Source: Piezodorus guildinii (Eukaryota; Arthropoda; Insecta; Hemiptera; Pentatomidae). Taken from it: a stretch of 64,000 bases of DNA. The notes under the pieces were generated by a model. That model searched no databases. It had not been told where the DNA came from and worked only from the letters and a program-made list of their open reading frames with translations. The position numbers were made by a program, and so were the translations under genes. The DNA is taken from positions 169,839,341 through 169,903,340 of the forward strand of contig CM041293.1 in assembly GCA_023052935.1 (NCBI GenBank), given 5' to 3'. Every line of letters starts with the position of its first letter. Positions within the stretch are counted from its first letter, which is position 1. This document shows positions 22,211 through 33,919 of this stretch, piece after piece.

Positions 22211-23806
22211 TTACAATAGGTCTCGTGGCCACTGCCGTTTCAATCTTCGAGGAGGATTGTAGGGATGGGTGGTGCTGGATAGGGATTGCGCTAAAGGGTT
22301 AGGATGATGACTAAGGTTCTGATGAAATTTGGAAAATTTGGATGGTACCAGGTCTAAAACAAACGGAATATTAAGGTCATGGTGTAGGGTACAGTTGGTA
22401 ACGTAATAAGGAGCATTAACTATTGTTCGGAGGACTTTGGATTGGAAGGATTGGATGCGTTTGATGTTAGAATGTTTAGCTGCCCCCCACAGTTCAAGTC
22501 CGTATGTCCATATAGGTTTCAGTACTGTCTTGTATATTAGTAATTTGTTGTCAACTGTAAGATGAGATTTTCTGTTTAGTAGTCTGTATAACTGGCCGAA
22601 TCTGCGGTTGAGTTCTTTTCTTTTTAGTCTTGTATGTGGGTTCCACGTCAGTCTTTTGTCTAGTAAAAAGCCGAGATACCGGACTGTGTCTGAGGAAGGA
22701 AGCGGTATGGAATTGAAATTAACCGTTGGACAGGATTTGCGTCGAAGGGTGAATGTGACGTGAGTGCATTTGCTTTCGTTCACCTTAATGCGCCAAGCAT
22801 TGCACCAGTCTTCGACAAGGGAAAGGTGCTTTTGGAGATTTAGCGATGCTGCTTCAGGATCGGAATTGGATGATAAAATGGCTGTGTCATCAGCAAATGT
22901 TGCCAGAAAGGTATTGGGATCGGTAGGGATATCGGCGGTGAAGAGGATGTAGAGGACGGGTCCTAAGACGCTGCCTTGAGGAACACCGGCCTCAACAGTA
23001 TATTGTTCGGAAAATTCGGAACCACAGCGAACTCGGAAGGAGCGGTTGGATAAATAGGATCGGAGGATTAGGTATAAGGATTGAGGTAAATGGGTTTTGA
23101 GCTTATAGAGCAGTCCCGGGTGCCACACCCGGTCAAAAGCTTGAGCTATGTCCAGAAAGGCACCCGAACAATACTCCTTGCACTCAAGGGCGGAGGAAAT
23201 GTGGTCTACAACTCGGAATCCTTGCTGAACCGTGGAATGTTGAGGACGGAATCCAAACTGGTGTGAAGGAAAATTGTGAAATTTGGCTAGGATTCGTTTT
23301 AATAGGAGTTTTTCGAAGATTTTGGAGAGGATCGGAAGAAGGCTAATAGGTCTGTAGGATGACGTACAGTTGGATGGTTTGCCTGGTTTTAGGAAAAGGA
23401 TGATAGTCGAGTGTTTCCACAACAGAGGGAAATAGGTAGTGCGTAGGATACAGTTATAGATATATGTAAGGAATGTAATGGCTTTAGGTGGAAGTTGTCT
23501 TAGGATTTGAGGAGTAAGGAGATCGTATCCAGGGGATTTACGGAGAGGAAGCTTTTGAAGCAGATATTTGACCTCAGAGGGATTGATTGCTTTAGGTGGT
23601 AAGGAAATTGGTATCGGTGACGTAAGGAACTCTTCGACTATTGCGGTATGGGTTGGATTGAGATCAGAATGAGGAGTGAATACCTTGGAAAGGTGTAGTG
23701 CAAATTCCTGGGCCCTATCTTTGTCAGAAGCAGCCCAGGAATTATCACTACGCCGGAGAGGATGGGATATCAGGGGGATTTTAGGATTCTCTTCGTGACA
23801 TTCCAC
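22211..23806 (-). CDS. Jockey ORF2, RT part
   Basis: 531 codons. RT motifs are in order: YRPISLLPILSKIFEKLLLK, HQFGFRPQHST, GAFLDIAQAFDRVWH, GVPQGSVLGPVLYILF, and the catalytic FADDTAIL, then the thumb region RYLGFLLDKRLTW. No RNase H follows. The first residues (MECHEEN) are out of frame; the true frame joins the endonuclease ORF near 23775 through a single frameshift. Confidence 0.9.
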   Translation of the reverse strand: MECHEENPKIPLISHPLRRSDNSWAASDKDRAQEFALHLSKVFTPHSDLNPTHTAIVEEFLTSPIPISLPPKAINPSEVKYLLQKLPLRKSPGYDLLTPQILRQLPPKAITFLTYIYNCILRTTYFPLLWKHSTIILFLKPGKPSNCTSSYRPISLLPILSKIFEKLLLKRILAKFHNFPSHQFGFRPQHSTVQQGFRVVDHISSALECKEYCSGAFLDIAQAFDRVWHPGLLYKLKTHLPQSLYLILRSYLSNRSFRVRCGSEFSEQYTVEAGVPQGSVLGPVLYILFTADIPTDPNTFLATFADDTAILSSNSDPEAASLNLQKHLSLVEDWCNAWRIKVNESKCTHVTFTLRRKSCPTVNFNSIPLPSSDTVRYLGFLLDKRLTWNPHTRLKRKELNRRFGQLYRLLNRKSHLTVDNKLLIYKTVLKPIWTYGLELWGAAKHSNIKRIQSFQSKVLRTIVNAPYYVTNCTLHHDLNIPFVLDLVPSKFSKFHQNLSHHPNPLAQSLSSTTHPYNPPRRLKRQWPRDLL

Positions 23807-24888
23807 AGGGAATTGTCACGAGTCGAGAGAGAGGAGAGGTAGGTATTGTAGGATTGGGATCGGAAGATCGCCAACTCCCGCTTTAATTTTCTACAAAAAA
23901 AGTTATAGGAGCGGCGATCCTCTGGGTGGCGGGTGCGTTGCCATAATGTTCTGGCTCGGCGTTTGCTGTTGATGAGGTCTGTCAGGTGTTGTGGTATATG
24001 GCTTTTATAAGGAATTATTTGGGATTGTTTGGGAGAGGAGGCAGTCCAGGCGGCTTGTTGAATAGCGGTTGTAAAGGAATATACGGCGTCGTCAAGGTCA
24101 TTTGGGGTTTTGAGAATCACTCTGAGGTCAATATCATTAGTGAGGATTTCGCGGAAGAGGTTCCAGTTGACAGGGCCTCTAATGAATGACGGTGGGATAG
24201 GTTTAGGAATAGGTGTTATGGATACATTTAGAATCAATGGACTATGATCAGAGGATAGTTCATCAAGGCGAGCTATGGAAAAATTGAGAGAGCCTAATCC
24301 GCTGTGGATGAAGAAGTCAAGGATGTCAGGATTACGGTTAGGATCTGTTGGCCAGTAGGTAGGAGAATCGGGAGGTAGGAGATGAAAGCGTCGGGAGTTG
24401 AGTGCAGACTGCAATGTCCGTCCACGAGAATTGGTGGTTCTAGAACCCCACTGTTGGTTCTTAGCGTTTAAGTCTGCACCCAAAATGAAGTGATTACCCA
24501 AGTAGTTGAGAAAGGATTCAAATTGGGCAGAGGAAATGGGATGTTTAGGAGGGCAGTATGCTGATGCGATGATAAGCGGAAAGGAAAAGGTTTTGATAAC
24601 AATGGAAGTTGCTTGTAGGTAATCGTGGGCGGAAATTGGGTGTAAGTGATGGGTGAGGGATCGGCGGACTATGACAGCAGTACCGGCATGGGCTTTGCCG
24701 TCTGGATGGTCTGTCCGGTATGTCGTGTATCCTGGTATTTTAAAGTACTGTTTAGTGGTTAGTCTAGTTTCAGTAATGAGTGCAACATCAATGTTTTTGT
24801 CTTGCAGTAAGGCTGTAAGTTCGTCAGTGTGAGTTCTAACACCATTCGCATTCCAAAGGAGGATGGATAAGGAATTAGGTGAGGTCAT
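23770..24888 (-). CDS. Jockey ORF2, endonuclease part
   Basis: 372 codons. APE-type endonuclease motifs are LLWNANGVRTH, ITETRLT, YCPPKHP, GADLNAKNQQWGS and SSDHSPLIL. The ATG directly follows the stop of ORF1 (TAA then ATG) in the same frame. The C-terminus ends at a frameshift leading into the RT ORF. Confidence 0.9.
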   Translation of the reverse strand: MTSPNSLSILLWNANGVRTHTDELTALLQDKNIDVALITETRLTTKQYFKIPGYTTYRTDHPDGKAHAGTAVIVRRSLTHHLHPISAHDYLQATSIVIKTFSFPLIIASAYCPPKHPISSAQFESFLNYLGNHFILGADLNAKNQQWGSRTTNSRGRTLQSALNSRRFHLLPPDSPTYWPTDPNRNPDILDFFIHSGLGSLNFSIARLDELSSDHSPLILNVSITPIPKPIPPSFIRGPVNWNLFREILTNDIDLRVILKTPNDLDDAVYSFTTAIQQAAWTASSPKQSQIIPYKSHIPQHLTDLINSKRRARTLWQRTRHPEDRRSYNFFCRKLKRELAIFRSQSYNTYLSSLSTRDNSLWNVTKRILKSP

Positions 24889-26193
24889 TTATGGTTTTTT
24901 TAAGGCAGGAATGAGATTTGATACGAGATTCGTAAGGAGTGATATTAGGGGCATAACAAGGGATTTAATTTCGGAGATAAAGGATGTCATCAAACTGGTA
25001 AGGTCTGTGGCATTTGAAGGAGGAGGGATATGAGAGATTTGTGGTTGATTAGGATTTTTAGGATTGGTTACATTTTGAGGAAGAGGTATATGTGGAATGG
25101 ATTGAGGTACATTCTGTAGTTCCGGCAGGGCCACGGCTTCAGTACTTTGATTCCCACCTCCAAGTAGGTGGGCAAATGATACATTGGCTTCAATAAGTTT
25201 TGAGGGTTCTCTTCTGTTTCTTACTTGTCTTGGTGTTTCATCCGGTACTTGAGGTTTTTGAAACCTGGTCCTCAGTTCCTTATAAATTTGGCATCCTTTA
25301 TAGTTGGCTGGGTGGTCCTTGAGGCAATGAGCACATACAGCTGGTGTTGATTTTGGTTTTGTACACTCCACAGACTTGTGCTGTTCACCGCATTTCACGC
25401 ATCGAGGTATGTGATGACAATAACTTTTAGTATGACCATATGCTTGACAGTTATGGCACTGAACTATCTCCTTCTTTATGTAAGGTTTCTCAACTCTTAC
25501 GCTGGTATAGTACAATCTATTGAGGTCATAGATTTGTTCAACTCCTTCCGATGGCTCCAAGTCCACGAAAAAGAGAGGTAGTGGAATTTTGTCCTTTAGG
25601 ACATTAGTGACTTGCCGCACTTTATAGCCTATCTCCGTTAATTCTTCTTTAATAGCTTCAACTGGTGTCGAGGGGTGTAAGTTTCTGATTACAACCCTTA
25701 GAGCTCTCTCTTGGCGTAGCTGGTAGGTATGAAAATCCGCTTTGGTATCAGTTAGATATTTCACTATTTTTCTATATGTCTCGGGAGTAGTAGGAGATAT
25801 TTTGGTGTCATTAATTCTACTCATACAGTAGTAGCTGGTAGAATCGGTAATTTTGTTCAATTGTGTACACAACAACTGGAAATTTTTAATATTTTTGACA
25901 AATATTGGAGGGGGTCGTGGTTCACTAGGTATAGGAGCAGATTCCATGTTTTCTTTTTCGTTATGTAAAATCTGAAAAGGATTTGGGGTGAAAAACGGTG
26001 ATTCGTCAGTCATCCCTTGTGACGATGTGCCAGGTTGTGGTTCAGATTCTGAATTAGTACCCGAAGGGGTTGCTTGTAATCTTTTATTAGTATCACGGCG
26101 AGGTCTTTGTTTCGTAGGAGACGGGATTGAACCACTAGATCTAGATCTTTTAGTTGAAGCTTTAGAGGACATTACTTGATGATAATATCGCAT
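24889..26193 (-). CDS. Jockey ORF1, gag-like protein
   Basis: 434 codons. The N-terminal 90 residues are basic and Ser/Pro-rich. A domain at about 150-240 (YHTYQLRQERALRVVIRNLH-like) is the PRE_C2HC region, followed by CCHC zinc knuckles beginning CHNCQAYGHTKSYC, CVKCGEQHKSVEC and CAHCLKDHPANYKGC. It is an RNA-binding partner in the element's ribonucleoprotein. The frame is intact. Confidence 0.9.
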   Translation of the reverse strand: MRYYHQVMSSKASTKRSRSSGSIPSPTKQRPRRDTNKRLQATPSGTNSESEPQPGTSSQGMTDESPFFTPNPFQILHNEKENMESAPIPSEPRPPPIFVKNIKNFQLLCTQLNKITDSTSYYCMSRINDTKISPTTPETYRKIVKYLTDTKADFHTYQLRQERALRVVIRNLHPSTPVEAIKEELTEIGYKVRQVTNVLKDKIPLPLFFVDLEPSEGVEQIYDLNRLYYTSVRVEKPYIKKEIVQCHNCQAYGHTKSYCHHIPRCVKCGEQHKSVECTKPKSTPAVCAHCLKDHPANYKGCQIYKELRTRFQKPQVPDETPRQVRNRREPSKLIEANVSFAHLLGGGNQSTEAVALPELQNVPQSIPHIPLPQNVTNPKNPNQPQISHIPPPSNATDLTSLMTSFISEIKSLVMPLISLLTNLVSNLIPALKKP

Positions 26194-26656
26194 TTCATGT
26201 AAGGAAAATAATTAAATAATAACCAGATGTTGGGAGAAAAAATAATAACTTAAGAAAAGTTAAGCAAGACCAGCCTCGCCTAGCTATTGGCAATCAGCTG
26301 ATATGAAGACTCATGGCAATCAGTGGATGACTCAGCATTCACTTTACGGTGCAAATTGTAGCCCAACTTACCGTTGTTTATAATATAATAATAAATAAGA
26401 ATATTTCTAGCAGCCTAAGATGCTGAATGGCCGAGTTTAAACTCGTTCAAAAATATTACTCGAAAATCGCGTGTTTCCATGTTCATATTTAGAGGTATAC
26501 TAAAAAGTGGGTAATGGATTGGGAAGCCAATGTTTATAATACAAAGGTAGAGGATTTGTAACTGTTTACTTTAAATATGTAAACATTCGGAAGAAAACAA
26601 CAGAGACCTGTATTCCTATAAACTATAAAACGGACATTTCATGTGAAACAGCCCAA

Positions 26657-27775
26657 TAATTTGTTTTCTGATATCTCTATGATCTATGGTTATTTACTCT
26701 AACATTATTTTTTATTTATTCACTTCGATATTTTAGCAAATTAACTATACTTTAACAATCATTTTGAGATTGCTTGACTGTCTTGCTGGCATTTGAGATG
26801 ATACTCGTTATTGCAATGTAATAATAATAACATACGAAAGTGAGAAGTGTCATTTTCAGACTTGGCAATTTTCAGGAGGGGAAACATTAGTGCATTCTTC
26901 CATGCATTAGGACAATACCTCAACCTTAAACCAGATACATTATTCCTTCTATAATACATTAAAATAACCCAAGTTCCTATTTAAAATTAATAAAACAATT
27001 AATATTCTCATGGGGATATAAGTATAAAACCTTAGAGACTATATATCTGAATTTCTCCAAACACACTTAACAATCTTGGGGTTAGTATACGTACTCCAGA
27101 ACCACTGTTTTATTTTTTGGGCTATTTATAAAAGTAACAATGCATCTACTTGCCCTACTGATAATCAGTTTTAACAGCGTTAGTACAGATAGGTGTAAAT
27201 TCCATTACTCAAGGTGGTATGGTAAAATTAACAATTTTCAGCCAGGTTTCTACAGTACATATTGTCAGTATTATCGTGCATAAAATATCGCTAATGTTAG
27301 ACAAATTTCGGAATCTCCTAATATTTTCAAATATATATTAATATTGATATACATTATATTAGTATGGTTAGTTGAAAACATATGATTACTCCAGCTGTTA
27401 TACGATCTAAGATCCTTTGTTGCAGGTTTTCTGGCGTGAATTCCTTTTTCGTTGGTTTATGAGAACAAGAACCCAGTCAGATTCCTTTAACATTTAACTT
27501 ATCATTCTATTTTCAGAGTTTGTTGGGAAATCTCAGACGAGAAAAGAAAAGAAGATTCTTGATCAATAATCAGTGACTTTCCACCCTATTTTCTGCCTTC
27601 TTATAAAAACAGTAATTATTTCCTGATATTTATTACAATTAAGTAACCAAAAATAATATGAAGAACATGTGATGGTTATACCACTCAGACTTTTAATGTT
27701 ATTTTCAAGACTATAAACTTAAAAAACTCTATCTACATCAAAAGTCTAGTACCACTATTGTCTAGTACTAATAGT
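26657..27775. other. AT-rich spacer
   Basis: No gene or element recognised. Confidence 0.5.
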
Positions 27776-27779
27776 ATCA

Positions 27780-28450
27780 CTAAAAAAGAAGGACTTTTTT
27801 TTTATATTTGTGAACTTACATATATAACACATAAAAAATTAAAAAAATCACATAAGAGGATGGTGATGTATAAAACCAAATAATATGAATTGTTAAATAT
27901 TAATCAATCTTATATAAATCGTTGTTAATATATTAATGCAAAATAGGTTAAAATAAGTTGTTATTAATCATTGAGTTTTTTTCCGAATGAATGTATATTA
28001 AATATTATAAAAATATCCTTAATAACTGTTATGATGCTAAAATCTTTAAGGAAAAAAAATAAATAAATAATTCTGTTTTCCGCGATTCTCTTCCTCACAG
28101 AAAAATATGCAACATGGAATAAATCAAAAAAATATTTACCATAAACAAATGTGGTTTATTTCTGCAATTAACGTCCATTTTGTTATGTTTCGTTAATAAT
28201 TAATATTTTATGATCATTTGGTGAAAATTCATATGAGGGATAAAAATTAAGAATTGGTTAGGCCATTGACAATAAACATACACCATGTTCACATCCAACT
28301 AATCTAGTATAATATTGCAATTGGATTTTTAGCTAAAGATTAACAATATTGGAGCCACTCGTTAAGTATCCAGTTCACTCCGTTTCTTGCCGAATTCATC
28401 AGACGAAGACTCATTCTTTTATCATTTTTATTTATGATTCTACATTTTTT
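27780..28450 (+). repeat. Long locus repeat, 3' half
   Basis: Colinear with about 36710-37350: shares 'ataagaggatggta', 'gttttccgcgattctcttcc', 'acaaa.attgtttatttct' and 'agccactcgttgagtatcca' text. Its 5' half is not directly attached. Confidence 0.75.
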
Positions 28451-29600
28451 TTTTAATTCTATTAATATCACGTGAATATTAAATAAAGTGATACTGAATT
28501 TTATTAGGTCAAAAATGTTTTAAATTTTTACTTTCTGTTTTGTATACATCATAAATATCTCCAAATGGATCTGGTTACCTCCAAAAGATAATAATAATAT
28601 TTACCAATATAAAATCTGACACGAAAGGTTGATATATCATTTGGTTTTTTTCACATTTGTGAATCGTTTATTTCATAAAAGAAATTGGCAAATCTCAAAA
28701 AACAGTCAGACATAACAGACTCTTTGTCATGTAACATCAATATCACAATAGTGAAAATACGTGTCTATACAGCTTCTATTAAGTGAGCACCCATGAATTG
28801 GTTTTATGCCTGCATATTTGCTTATTATTGTCTATTGGCTTTTATGATTTAAATTGACTATATTTATTGTGTACTATGTTATACTACACTCGTAAATAAT
28901 AATAAGGCCTATAATATTAAAAGAATAACTGTTAAAAGAAAAAGTTTAATAGCAATAAAATAATTTACTTTTAAAAATGATTTCATCGATAAGTTTCACA
29001 GTGAAATATATCGCAGAAATAAGTGAAATTTAAGTCAATCGTACTACTCTTTAAATTTCTCATGTCAGCATAAAGTGGGAATAAAATTTAAAAAAAAAAA
29101 AATGAAAATATAACATATATTCCAGTTTAAAGTTGTATTTAAGGCGTTAAAGTCTCTTTCACAAGAGATTTTAACGACCGCAATTATGAGACAGAAAGCT
29201 AATTTTCTGCTTATCTGTCAATATTAATTCAAAATGATTAACTGATATTAATCAAATAATTTAAAGAAATTACATTACTAGTACGTGATGTAAAAAATTA
29301 ACAAAACACTTTTTTAATATTATAAAACCATTTCTTTTAATAATCTAATATATTTTACACATTTTGAATAAGTAATACCATTTAAAATATCAAATACAAT
29401 TAATGATTATTATAAAACAAGATACGACAGTACAGAATACGATTTCAAGGTAAGATATACCTACTTATTCAATAAAATTATACTAACAAATTGAGACGTT
29501 GATTTCCAAGAGGAAATTTTACAGAAAGCACACAACTATCTCATTAATATATTATTAAACCTCATTATTTTCGTATTAAAATCTATATATTTATTTTACT
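28451..29600. other. AT-rich spacer
   Basis: No gene or element recognised. Confidence 0.5.
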
Positions 29601-29603
29601 ATC

Positions 29604-30203
29604 TTAATAACACTATTTTAGGGTTATGAAATGGAATGTCCTTGTGATATGAATCGAAACTAAATGCGTAATTAGTACCTTTAGAAAATACCTGACTTAG
29701 CATTCCTCAATCATGTTTTAAAACTACTTCATTGAGTTAGAGAGGGCAATTTTATCTGAAGAGGGCTCATTAGTTAAAATCGAACAGAAGATTTATACAA
29801 TACTAAATAATAAGGACACAAATATGTCAAAATATCAACTTCGTAAAAGATGCCATTTAGTACCTTTTGGAAACCAACGTCCTTGGGTTAGTCTTAGCCA
29901 GGTAGATTAGGTACCCCGAAACATAAATCTTGCAAAATTTCATGAAAGGTATATTGGAGGGAGATATCTGGACAAAAGAAAAAATTTTGGGTTTTCTCTG
30001 AGCAACTAATTCTAAGCAATAAATGTTGCTATCCTTGGAGCCCTCAGGTAGCTTATGGAAGGAAATGGCGACTGGTTGACTGTTGACCTCTCATTAGGCG
30101 CCGCTTTGAACTGCAAGTTCTTGCAGGAATTGAGAACTAAATAATATTCATATTATTGATAAAAAAAAAAACACTTTTAATTGTTGTGTTATAACTATTA
30201 AAA
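29604..30203 (+). repeat. Long locus repeat, 5' half, left of a non-LTR insertion
   Basis: 29604-29890 is repeated at 34237-34500 (shared 'aatatgtcaaaatatcaact'). 29895-30190 is the 'cttagccaggtagat' core. The unit resumes at 33918 after the non-LTR element. Confidence 0.8.
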
Positions 30204-30409
30204 ACAGAACAGTTTCGATTTCGTGATAAAACATCAAAAGAAAACCAGTAGCCAGTTTGAAGAAAAATTGAAACAAGGAGATCTACAAAGGAACTTTAAT
30301 CGGCAATCTCACGACGCATCGAATTGTAAAGAAAAAAAAAGAAGATATTTACAAATACCCATCTAATAGGCTGTATGGCTTACAGGTAAATAACAGAAGC
30401 TCCACAAAG

Positions 30410-31170
30410 TTAGGGGAATTAAAGATATTATCTTATAATGTCCATGGATTAGGCTCTAAAAACAAAAACTTTTTCGACTTCCTTACAAATTTTGATTTAA
30501 TATTTCTATGTGAAACATTTATAGAAAAACATAATATCGATAAATTTGAAAAATATTTTGAAAATTTCGAACTTAAATGGATTCCGTCAACAAGAGAAGT
30601 GACATTTGGTAGAGCGAGTGGTGGTTGTGTGATAGGTATAAAAGAATCGCGGAAAATAAAAAATCTTGCTGTATTTACACAAATTTTGGACAGGCACGTT
30701 ATAAAAATGAGGATAAAACACAGGGTAGGTCATTTAATACCAGTTTATTTGAATAAATGGGAGGAAGATTTTTTGATGTTACTTAAAATGCTAGACGAAA
30801 AAAATCTAAATTATATCGTAATAGGAGATATGAATTCCAGAACAGGATGTATACAAAAACTTCCCAAAAATAGCATAAAATTTGAAACTACAGTCGTTAG
30901 TCCGCATAGGAACTCAAAAGATAAAATTTTGGATACAAGAGGAAAAAAGTTAGTTGAAGCATTGGATACACATGATTTAGTAATATTAAATGGCAGAGTG
31001 AAAAGTGATTCCAAGGGAGAGTTTACATTTATCACCTCAAAAGGATCATCAGTAATAGACTACTTCTGCGTTTCTAGGGAAATATTATCATTAATAAAGG
31101 ATTTTAAAGTGGGAAAATGAAATATTCTCGGATCACATGCCCTTAGTGGTCACATTAGAAACGGAATTAA
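30410..31170 (+). pseudogene. Endonuclease domain of the 30-kb non-LTR element
   Basis: From about 30410 the frame reads LKILSYNVHGLGSK, then FLCETFIE, IGDMNSRTGC, and VIDYFCVSRE; the SDHMPLVV motif follows near 31128 after a frameshift at about 31115. These are the APE-type endonuclease motifs that nick the target. An ATG-less frame extends upstream to about 30330, so the true start is unclear. Confidence 0.8.
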
Positions 31171-31473
31171 ATAAAAATGGTAAAATTACCTCAAAAGTTA
31201 AATTGGGCATTAGAAATAAAAGAAAAATATCAATGTAAAATTACAAAAAATATGGCAACTAGAATGCTGATGGAGGAAAATATCATGATTAATACAGTAG
31301 AGTCGTTGGTTAATATCGTTAAACAATCATCAATAAATAGCAGCTACAGCTCGAAAAGAAAAATAGAAAAGAAATTTGGTTTGACAAGGAATGTATAAAA
31401 GTTAGGAAACAGTCATTTATACTTCTAAATAGATACAGGAAGAATAATACACCGGAAGACAGATTATTGTATA

Positions 31474-33520
31474 GTGAGCATAAAAAGTACTATAAGCAGT
31501 TATGCAGAGAAAAAAAAGAAAAAACATTATAATGAAACTATAGATAAGTTTAAGAATATAAGAGACACAAAAGGCTTTTGGGACCTAGTTAAAAAATTTA
31601 AAAATCAGAATTTCATGATAGGTAAAGAGATAAGAGCTGAGGAATGGGAAAATTATTTTAATGATATGTACAACCAACAACTAAACCCAGTATGTATACA
31701 ATATGCTGAACCACTGCTACAGGACGCATTTCTCGATAATCCGTTTACTCTAGCTGAATTAAAAGCCATTATAAACAAGAAAAAGCAAACAAAGCACCTG
31801 GCCTTGACCGTGTCCCTTACGAGTTCTATAAAAATGCACCTGACGAATTTTTAACTTGTCTGTTAAATAAAATTGTAGATGTGGGAGAGGTACCTAAGGG
31901 TTTTAAAGAATATATGATTTTGCCATTGCATAAGACAGGAGATAAAAATTTAGTGCAAAACTATAGAGGTATAACACTCGGCAATACAATTAGCAAACTA
32001 TTTACGGCTCTAATTAATCTAAGATTGACTGAATGGGCAAATGCTAATAATATAATTAACGAATTCCAGGCAGGCTTCCGAAAACAGTACTCAACTATTG
32101 ATAATATATTCTGCTTAATGAGTATTATAAAACTTAATTTAAAAATAAAAAGAAGAAAAGTGTACAGTTTTTTCATTGATTTTAAGGCGGCTTTTGATAG
32201 AATCGATAGACAGGCACTATTTCATAAACTTAGCCAACTTAGAATATCTAATAGAATACTCCGTATAATAAAGAACCTATATGAGGAAGCGGAAACAAAA
32301 GTTTGGAGCCAACAGGGATTAACCTCCCAATTCAAGACCGCGAACGGACTAAGGCAGGGGTGTGTTTTAAGTCCCTTTTTATATTCATGCTTTATAAATG
32401 ATTTAGAAGACAACATCTGCGGTGGCATAAACTTTAATGGAAGAAAAATAAAATTACTGGCATATGCGGACGATATCACACTGGTAGCTACTGATCCTAA
32501 AACTCTACAGTTAATGATAAATGATCTAGAGAAATATTGTCAAATGTGGAATTTAGAGGTCAATTTGAATAAATCCAAAATAGTAATTTTCAGAAATGGT
32601 GGGGGTAAACGAGGCCGAAACGAAAAATGTTTTTTCAAGAGACAAGCAATAGAGGTAGTAAACGAATATAAATATTTGGGTGTTGTTCTTACACCTACAC
32701 TATCATTGCAAAAACATTTGCAGCAGAAGCTATCAAAAGCTAAAATAGCAATAAACTCCAAATGGAAAAATTTACTACTAAACAATAGTATACCCTATAA
32801 ATCTGAAATTCAAGTTTTCAATGCTGTTTTTAAATCATTCATAGGATATGGTGCCGAAGCATGAGGAGGTAAAGAATATATTGAATGTGAAAAACTTCTG
32901 TATTACTTCATTAAGAAATTATTTAGCTTGCCGCAAGCAACCCCTTCCTACTTGATACATTTAGAAACCAAAATAGTACCAATGTTTATAGATACCTTGA
33001 AAATACAGCATAATTATGTTACAAAGGTTAAAAACCTGACAAAAAATAGGCTGCCATATTTAATAAATAATGAAGTTGTTAAACAAAAGGTATACTGGAT
33101 AAGAGATTTAAGAGAAATAGCTGAAAAACATAATATTGACATTGACATTAAACTTGACAATCAAAATAAATGGGATTTAATCCTACCAGAATTTAGAGTA
33201 TCGTTAACAGAAATTTACAAATTAAAATATGTACAAAAGGCTTCAGTTTCGGAAAAAATGTATCTGTATAAAAACTTAAATTATGACTATGGAACACTTT
33301 ATCTTGATGATAATAAAATAAACTTTAATGGGGTTAAATGGATATTCAAAGTTAGATGTGAACTTCTTTATCTCAACTATAACAGATTTTATTCGAATAG
33401 TAGTGTGATATGTTCCTTGTGAAATAAAAAAGAAACAGAAAATACATTTCATTTCCTAGCTGCATGTCCGATTCTGTCTGAAATTAGAAAAAAATGTTTT
33501 GGAAAGAATTCTCTATAAGT
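31474..33520 (+). pseudogene. RT and C-terminal region of the 30-kb non-LTR element
   Basis: Three frames (31474-31854, 31881-32864, 32928-33422) form one original protein. RT motifs: NYRGITLGNTISKLF, EFQAGFRKQYSTID, SFFIDFKAAFDRID, GLRQGCVLSPFLYS and the catalytic YADDITLVA. A C-terminal zinc-knuckle-like region, CSL...TFHFLAACP, has one Cys codon changed to TGA near 33419. No RNase H is seen. Confidence 0.85.
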
Positions 33521-33887
33521 TGATGATGTGATAAAATGTCTCAATGGTGATAACTGGTTGTCTGTATACAATTTTTGTAAAATAGCATGGCCTTATAGAT
33601 ATAGGCTTAAGAATTTAATTATAATTAAAAAAAAGAACTTTCTAATATGTGATATTAATTGATTATTGTTGTTTTATTTTTTTTTACTGTTGTTTTATTT
33701 ATAAGTTAATACAGTTACAAGTTGAATAGAATCAATGAGTGACCTGTTTTTGAATATTATATAATTTGTAATACTTTACAGATCGGCTCCGGACTGACGG
33801 TCTAAAAGACCATAGTTCTACAAATGTTTTTTATACTTGTAATATTTGTTTTTGTTGTTGTAATATGCTTAAAGAAATAAAAAACAG

Positions 33888-33917
<30 letters not shown>

Positions 33918-33919
<2 letters not shown>

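Larger units (their letters stand above)
21684..26399 (-). mobile_element. Jockey-clade non-LTR retrotransposon
   Basis: Nearly full length: 5' region, ORF1, ORF2, 3' UTR and a poly(A) tail seen as about 60 T at 21684-21743. The target duplication aatatttct lies at 21675-21683 and 26400-26408, inside a mariner transposase. ORF2 has endonuclease and RT but no RNase H, as is usual for Jockey. One frameshift in ORF2 makes this copy defective. Confidence 0.92.
21036..26656 (-). mobile_element. Mariner element split by a Jockey insertion
   Basis: The left terminal repeat starts TTGGGTTGTGTCACATAAAA at 21036. The reverse complement of the right end (26656 inward) starts TTGGGCTGTTTCACATGAAA, and the next ten bases also match. 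TA dinucleotides flank both ends (21034-21035 and 26657-26658). Transposase pieces lie inside on the minus strand. Removing the Jockey insertion rejoins the transposase frame. The unsplit element would be about 0.9 kb, shorter than a full mariner of about 1.3 kb, so it also had an internal deletion. Confidence 0.88.
30204..33917 (+). mobile_element. Non-LTR retrotransposon with a (TATC)n tail, clade unresolved
   Basis: Plus-strand endonuclease and RT are followed by a 3' UTR and a microsatellite tail of repeated ctat (33886-33917). The target duplication ataactattaaaa lies at 30191-30203 and 33918-33930. Several frameshifts and stops make it defective. A tetranucleotide tail and the RT sequence separate it from the Jockey and I elements here. 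I cannot choose between RTE-like, L2-like or ingi-like clades by eye. Confidence 0.88.
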
